Below are positions 58,091 to 64,000 of a stretch of DNA of 64,000 nt, one piece after another (positions within the stretch are counted from its first letter, which is position 1; every line of letters begins with the position of its first letter). Origin of the DNA: Schistocephalus solidus. Taxonomy: Eukaryota; Platyhelminthes; Cestoda; Diphyllobothriidea; Diphyllobothriidae. A model generated the notes under the pieces. The model made no database searches. It worked only from the letters and a program-made list of their open reading frames with translations, and was not told the origin of the DNA. The stretch covers positions 62,001 to 126,000 of the forward strand of contig WEDG01001390.1 of NCBI GenBank assembly GCA_017591395.1. Reading direction: 5' to 3'. A program made the position numbers and the translations under genes.

Positions 58091-58464
58091 TGACTCTGTT
58101 CTTATGGTGTTCAGGTCTTATTCAAGTGCAAAATGTTGTTCCCCGATGCTCTCTAAAAGAGCTTGACTGAACTGTTTTCGATAAATTTTCCGAGCACTGT
58201 GGGCTAGGTTACAGCCCTCGGAGTTAAAATTGGAAAAATTATAACTGTGTGCACTGTATCAGTCAGAACATGAGCTGTATGGTGACTTTCTTATTGGCCG
58301 GGGTTGCGGTTGATCTACGTGGTCTAACCACCGTTGACTTCGAAACCTAGAATCTCCAATATCTAAGCGTGAAACTGAGTGTTCTACTTCGTTCTCCCGC
58401 AGCATTAGGGTTTCCGGCAACTTTTAATTTTATCTCCTCTCTTCGCCCCCCCTGCGTCCGAAAG

Positions 58465-58915
58465 TCCGTGGAGCGACGCCGTATCAGCAACCACTTCCGG
58501 TCTTCCTCCGCCTACGCCCGAACCGCCGCACCTTCTGGAGGCCACGAGTCAGAGCCTGCGACTTTCCTGGCGTCCGCGAACGCCGCCGCCAAATCAGGGC
58601 TCTTCCCAAGCCGGAGAAGAGCAGGATCCGGAAGCGATCAAGGTCAGGTCGCCTCGTAGGGGAGTGAGGCACATCCTCGAGATGCTCGACACGCAGATGA
58701 AGCAGCAACAACAGCAGCCAAAACAGCAAACACAACAGAGGTTTAAACAGGTCTACGAGGGCGAGGCCCTGGAGTACCTAGTGGAGGGCTTGAGACGCAG
58801 TTCTCTCTACCGCTTCCGACTGGCAGCTGGTAACTCCGATGGCTTGAGTGCATGGTGTGACCCAGTTGCCTTCCGCACTGCTCCCGACAATCCCTCAGCT
58901 CCCAGGTCTCTACGG
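58465..58915 (+). CDS. FNDC3: FNDC3-like gene, exon 6 (end of FN3-2 and FN3-3)
   Basis: Seen: acceptor AG at 58463-58464 behind a CT-rich tract (a second AG at 58472-58473 is possible), donor GTATGT at 58916, end in phase 0. It encodes 150 residues: PWSDAVSATTSG closes FN3-2. FN3-3 begins LLEATSQSLRLSW with its core Trp, is interrupted by about 60 residues rich in Pro, Arg and Gln, and resumes with VYEGEALEYLVEGLRRSS, YRFRLAAGNSDG and FRTAPDNPSAP. The second part matches vertebrate FNDC3 FN3-3 (YDGEDLAYTVKNLRRSTKY). Reading on into the intron meets a stop after 11 codons. Later FN3 domains and the C-terminal membrane anchor of FNDC3 are not seen up to 64000. Confidence 0.9.
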
Positions 58916-61900
58916 GTATGTAGGTGGTTGAATATCCATCTGACTTGCTAACAAAGCCTCAAAAGATAGTTGGCTAATTTTAGCAGAGGTTTTAATCCTT
59001 GCTCATGCACACTGATTTTGTTTTGGAGTTCAGCTAAGGCAAAATATGGCCTTTCCGAAGAAAATCGTAGTTTTTGCCTGCCACAACGTACGGTAGACCC
59101 ATTTACTCTCTGTCTTTTGAAAGGAAAAGCATAACAGTCTCTGAGCGCGATCTCTTTGCTCATCAAGATTCATATAGTAAAGATAGGGATAAAAGGCTAT
59201 AATAGTTGCTTTCGGCTGAAAGTTTGGAAGAACAAAAGAGCACCGGGAAAAATAAGTTTATTTATCTGAGCTTTTGGCATTTTTGATGAAAATAAGCGTC
59301 CAGGATAGCCATTATGTCAGAATTTGTAGTCCAGTTCCTCATTCGTCCACTAAGAGACTCTCAACCATATTACAAATGTCAGTTTAGTAAATAAACTAAT
59401 CTCGCGGCTGGACTCCGAGAGGCGTTCAGCTCATTTGCTTATCTATTCGTGATCGATATCATCCTATCTACTGACCCTTACTTTCCATAATGACTGGAAC
59501 CCCGGGAAATAGGGAATTGTTTGATAACTCAGTTGAGGGCGCGTCCACTTTAAATCCTAATGCCTCAACCACATCGCGCATAGCTACTGAAATGTACCAT
59601 GATGCCTGCAGACCACAGAGCCGTAGAATACGCTTGTTGTAATTAACTACTGTATTACACGCCTAAGTGTGTACGTATGTCTCCTAGTGCCACTAACACT
59701 TGAAATAATTCGTTTATCTGTACAATTTTGAATATTATATTTGTAGTTGTTTGTTGTTTTACAACTTTGCGACATACGTCTGCGGCATGTAACACATTAG
59801 GAGTTCAAAAGCGCACACATAAATATCCCTCTTATAAACTGAACTGATCTGAATGGTTAGGAACGAAGACAGAGCGTGACCGGCCGTCCGACACGGTTTT
59901 GTGCCTTCAACTGGTGTGCCGGTGCGATGGCAACCGCTGAACCGCCGTGTACCAGCGCTCCACCAAGCCGAGTCACACAACCGTTGTCTGGCTGGCGGAT
60001 GGCGCGTTATCGGGGTTTTAGGAGGACAACGGAAAGCATATTTTGAGAATGAGAAGGAACTCACCGGAACATATTTATTGTGATGCTGACGTTCGTGGAA
60101 GCTTGTTCTGTCCTCAATTGTCAATGCGGAACACTGAAAAGAGTTTTGAACGGCTGGTCGATATCGTCAGTCAGTTTTGTTCTTCGTTTTCTACTGCCTT
60201 ATCCTTTTGGTGGCGGTTTGGTGGGTTTGATGGCCGCTTGTTTTACGTATCCTCACCGTGATGGAGGAGGATCCGGTTTTATGTTCCCCAGTGGGTGGTT
60301 TAGTCTGCACGGTTTTCTTTATTTCGGTGGACTGTCTTGTCCGGGTCTTCGTGCAGACCATAGTCATCCGTAGAACGTTGAAGATGCCTGTAGATTGAAT
60401 TGAAATCTACATGCCATTCCTCGACTGTGGGTTGTTGTCTCTGTGGTTTCTCAGTCTATGATGTTTCCTCTTTGAAGGTTTAAATACAGCCAGAATCTCC
60501 AATGTAAGTGGAAAGCTGAGATTTTGTACTATGGTGAGTTTAAGCTGTGTTTAATGGGGTCTGCAGTTTTCCTCTGGTTTTTTCCAACGTAGTTGCACCT
60601 CTAATCGTTTTACGAAACTTGTTAAACAGTTACCTAGGCTCGGGGGAGTGAAGTTGCGGCCATCGGTTGCATCAAACGCTGTCCAGTTTTAGTTTGAACG
60701 TGATGGGCTCTTCATACCCCGGTGGATTGTAATGGTCGAGAGACCGCCTCAGAAGACTCCTTTAATGTAAGGAATGGCTCATCAGTCTTCGAGTTGCCGC
60801 ACGCTTTGCTTTCTTTTTTCGTTCTTTATATTTTATAAATTAGCTTGGGTATCCATGGGCTTGGAACACGTTATGAATACCTAGTCGTTTTGGATAGATT
60901 TACTGAAGTCAAATGTTGCCGAGATAAACATTTCTTACCAAGAGTCAAAACCCACCCGCTTTTATCTCTGTTCACCTGGTCCAATTGCCGGTTTGGCAGA
61001 TAGTCAAAGACTGCTGTTATTTCTACCACTGCATAGTCAATCCGGATGATTGGGTATTCGTTTTTGAATCGCACTAATACAGTAGACTAATAATCTCATA
61101 AAATGCAAACTGAAATCCAAAATTGTGTTTTCGACTCAAACAGATTACTTAAGTAGGGTTTAAAGAATGATTGTCATCCAGACTATTCTCAAGATATTTC
61201 AGTCACGTCAGGATTTCGCTTTTGAAAGAGCTTCTTTCAAACCGCTTGCAAAAAGCATATTGTTGAAAAAGTAGCTACTTAAATAGCATGCATCTTCTCT
61301 TTATTTTCAACTCTAATAACATTAATTATATTTTTAATAAAACATGCACAAATATATTCTTTCTTGTAATGATCTAGTAAAAAGTTACGCTTTCTTCAAA
61401 GTTTATGCTTGAAGGGAGGGTATCCTTCCGTTTCAAAAAAACTTTATAAATTGCCAAATAGTGTTGAACCCTTTCGGTCTTTACACTTGTATTCGAGGTT
61501 GCCAAGCTATATGCTGTATACATTCTGTCTAACAAAAATCACACCTTTCTACATGGTATGAGGAAGAAGTCACATAGTGCTCACACAATTTTGTAATTAC
61601 CGGGGATCACGGTGTATACTTTATAGGCGACATGAATAAATTGACGGATACAATGTATTATGGATAAACATTTCCGGGTCCTAAAAAATTTCATTATCAA
61701 ATTTCTTTTCAAAACGAAAGGTGCCCTCTCTTCAAGCATAAAATGTCAAGAAGACTTAATTTGCTACCGAACGATTATGAAAAAATATAAAGCATTTTTT
61801 TCTGTAAAATATATTTGAACTTATAAGGTTATTGAAAATCAGTTTAAAAATGCATACTACGTAAGTAGCTATATTTTACAGGTGGACAGACGGAAGATCG

Positions 61901-63108
61901 TTCACAAGCGGACATCTCGACATGACTGAAATGTATTGAGATTAGCCAGCATTATAATCACTCTTACAGTCCTACTTAAGTTATTTTTTCGAATCGAAAA
62001 CACATTTCAAATCTTCGGTTAGCAGTTAATGAGTTAGGGAATCTACGGTATGTTGCCTCTCAGATGCATTTCGGGTCCATTTTTGGAGGAAACCCTAACA
62101 ATGCCTATGAGTAGTTCCATTTGTTTTCTGCTTTAGCTGCAATTGTCTACCGTAGCTTGAGAGGCGACTCCGATTTGCGTGTAACTGCCCCATGTAGGCT
62201 ATTCAGTTAAAGCGAAATATGACCACGCACCACCCTGAAATCAATCTCTGTTCGCACCACATCTTGGCAGCATGGTAACCCTCGAACGTCGCACTGGCGG
62301 TAATATTGCATGTTCTATCACCAGAAACAAAACCCCAATACTGTCACTTCAGATTACCGTACAGATTTATAAACTGCGAATTTCGTACTAAACACCGAGT
62401 TTCTTCAAAACTGAACATTGTCTGTATAACTAGAAATCATCAGGCTTAAACGCTGTGCCAACGGGGTAGTAGTTATTCCTCATTATGCGGTCGTATAATG
62501 TAGCTGTGTTTCTTCTCCTGTGGTTTTATGACGTACGCTGCCTCCAATAAAAATACGCAAGGTTTACATCCCTTCATGGTTACCCCATTTAGGGTAGATA
62601 GCTAAATGTCAGCTGAACCCGTGAAGTCCATGGCAATGAAAGTATCATTTCTGCGTTCCATAGACAAATGCTGCAAGCGTTGGCCCAACGAAAGTAAGCA
62701 CTAACCAGATAAGCATGAATTTCGCTGGGCAGAATGGTTATATTTCGGTCCTTATTCAACGCTCGGAGGGCACAATCAGTGCACTCGAACGCAAGCGGTT
62801 TGTATCTAAAACGGCAAGAGGATTTTTCCGTAATTCTTGCCATATTCGCCGTACATGTGATTGACCTCATTTAGGCTTCATTCGACTGAGGAAACTGACT
62901 ATCCGCCAAGTCCGCCATTACAAACCCCCACCCATTTATCACTGCGGAATCAGTGGTATCAGGAAAACAGAGTGGATGGGGGCGGACGACCTGATTCGAC
63001 GAAACCAGCTTATGGCACGGAAACTTTCCGTTCGTAGTGCGTATTTATGCACGCATATCCGCACTCCCCTCTTGCGGCTGACAGAACGCCACTTGGAATT
63101 TCTCAGTG
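58916..63108. other. FNDC3 intron, open-ended
   Basis: Starts with the GTATGT donor after exon 6. I looked for a phase 0 exon with the next FN3 start (a W-x-x-P and N-G-G pattern) up to 64000 and found none. Average preceding intron is about 6 kb, so the next exon may lie just outside. Confidence 0.55.
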
Positions 63109-63290
63109 ATCATGATGATGATGATGATGATGATGATGAGGAGGAGGAGGAGGAGGAGGAGGAGGAGGAGGAGGAGGAGGAGGAGGAGGAGGAGGAGGAG
63201 GAGGATGAGGATGATGATGATGATAGTCATAATGATGTGGAGGAGGATGAGGATGAAGAAGAAGAAGAAGGAGGAGGAGAAGAAGGTGGC
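63109..63290 (+). repeat. Composite (GAT)n(GAG)n(GAT)n(GAA)n
   Basis: ATG/GAT repeats (63109-63137), GAG repeats (63137-63204), GAT again, then GAA/GGA. An open frame with poly-Asp/Glu crosses it but shows no other protein feature. Confidence 0.9.
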
Positions 63291-64000
63291 GGTTAGTTCG
63301 CAATTCACGTCACTTCCAAACCTACCGTCCGGCCGCTTTGCTGCAAACCCCCTCTGGTGCAGCTAAGTATCATGGGAAATGATTTTGGCGGTGTGATCGC
63401 TTGTAGCTGCGTCTTTAGTTGCAGTTACGGTCTTTGCTTCCCTCTGTCACTCCTGTTGCCGTATCGCATCCACCTGCCCCACCGGGAAACAATAGTAGGG
63501 GTTGTTGATGCAGTATAAATGTGTAATGTACCAAGTTCATTTTCGTTGATTTAGTGGACAGTCGGAACTTTCTTTTAAACGTAGGCGTGTGTTAGCCTGA
63601 CCAATAGAAACGTGCTGCCAAAACAATGGAGACCGAGACAGCTAAGGTTACAGGCTCATACAGTCCTTCTTCACCCATCCACACATCGATATAGAGCTAC
63701 GAGTTACATGAAAATGGCATGCGTATGTCCAAAATCGCTGTGGTCTCTGTATCCCCTGTATACAGTCCTCCTATGATATCGTATATCTGCCCACTTTAAT
63801 ATCTATTATATGCCAGCCTCCTTGCGTTTCCGTCACCGATCGACCGAAATACTTGTACCCGAGGCACTAATTAGACCGGTTTGTGTACAATTCCAAGTAA
63901 CGATGTATGTCGGCGCGCAAGTGATGGTAGACGAATGGCTCCGAGATGTTTTGAAATTTTCGCAAACACCAGCTGTCGCAGTCCTGCCATCCCTTCTACC
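63291..64000. other. No gene recognised
   Basis: A T/C-rich stretch with AG near 63410 could be an acceptor, but the following frame stops soon and shows no FN3 residues. Confidence 0.5.

Larger units (their letters stand above)
49624..58464 (+). other. FNDC3 intron (8.8 kb)
   Basis: Phase 2 intron near the end of FN3-2. It holds an 8-10 bp minisatellite (51178-51245), a CT/CA microsatellite (52976-53028), two antisense SINEs (53520-53815, 55085-55440), two TIR elements (54305-54625, 57822-58090) and a half element (56030-56125). No exon is needed between its ends, because flanking exons join in phase and in homology. Confidence 0.75.

Noticed and set aside
61858..61915. Next FNDC3 exon after an acceptor at about 61880
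   Set aside because: Frame stops after 15 codons, no donor, and no FN3 residues.
62976..63296. Acidic protein of 106 residues (poly-Asp/Glu)
   Set aside because: Most of it is the GAT/GAG repeat and the rest has no recognisable domain.
1..64000. CRISPR arrays, operons, bacterial promoters
   Set aside because: No evenly spaced short repeats with unique spacers and no densely packed genes; the DNA is eukaryotic.

Overview
The window looks like a stretch of a large, repeat-rich flatworm genome. A diphyllobothriid tapeworm is the most likely source. This is an inference from the ORF-poor AT/GC-balanced DNA, 5-9 kb introns, tRNA-derived short elements with hammerhead ribozymes (known in schistosomes), Penelope-like elements, and a LINE with a zinc-finger tail. 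No bacterial features were seen. Nothing here was checked against a database.

One host gene can be supported. It is a fibronectin type III gene of the FNDC3A/B family on the + strand. Six coding exons are readable: 25519-26214, 32125-32426, 37657-37716, 42462-42669, 49505-49623 and 58465-58915. All have splice-site dinucleotides and their phases fit at every junction. Together they give 612 codons: a proline-rich N-terminal region and three FN3 domains. Both ends are missing: no initiator exon was recognised upstream, and the gene runs on past 58915, probably beyond the window.

Upstream region (1-25.5 kb): no gene was recognised. It holds an approximately 1 kb TTC tract (9.85-10.86 kb), a 352-bp satellite dimer (19.57-20.1 kb) and an inverted copy of part of it, a tRNA-derived SINE dimer carrying a complete hammerhead ribozyme (20.23-20.64 kb), and a decayed Penelope-like retroelement (20.7-22.97 kb, minus strand) followed by an inverted copy of its own 3' end (22.97-23.63 kb). 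A second SINE at 24.54-24.74 kb has the other intact hammerhead.

Gene region (25.5-58.9 kb): introns hold several terminal-inverted-repeat elements with a degenerate telomere-like (CCCTAA) core, a 0.33 kb GAA tract, a 5'-truncated antisense LINE (47.87-45.24 kb), a second 352-bp satellite dimer, further SINE copies and one unidentified minus-strand coding-like block (34.8-35.45 kb). After 58.9 kb only simple repeats were found.

The most interesting content is (i) the hammerhead-bearing SINEs, with a compensatory stem I change between the two intact copies and tandem or ribozyme-bounded copies, and (ii) the FNDC3 exon chain, including a 60-nt and a 119-nt exon that are easily missed.
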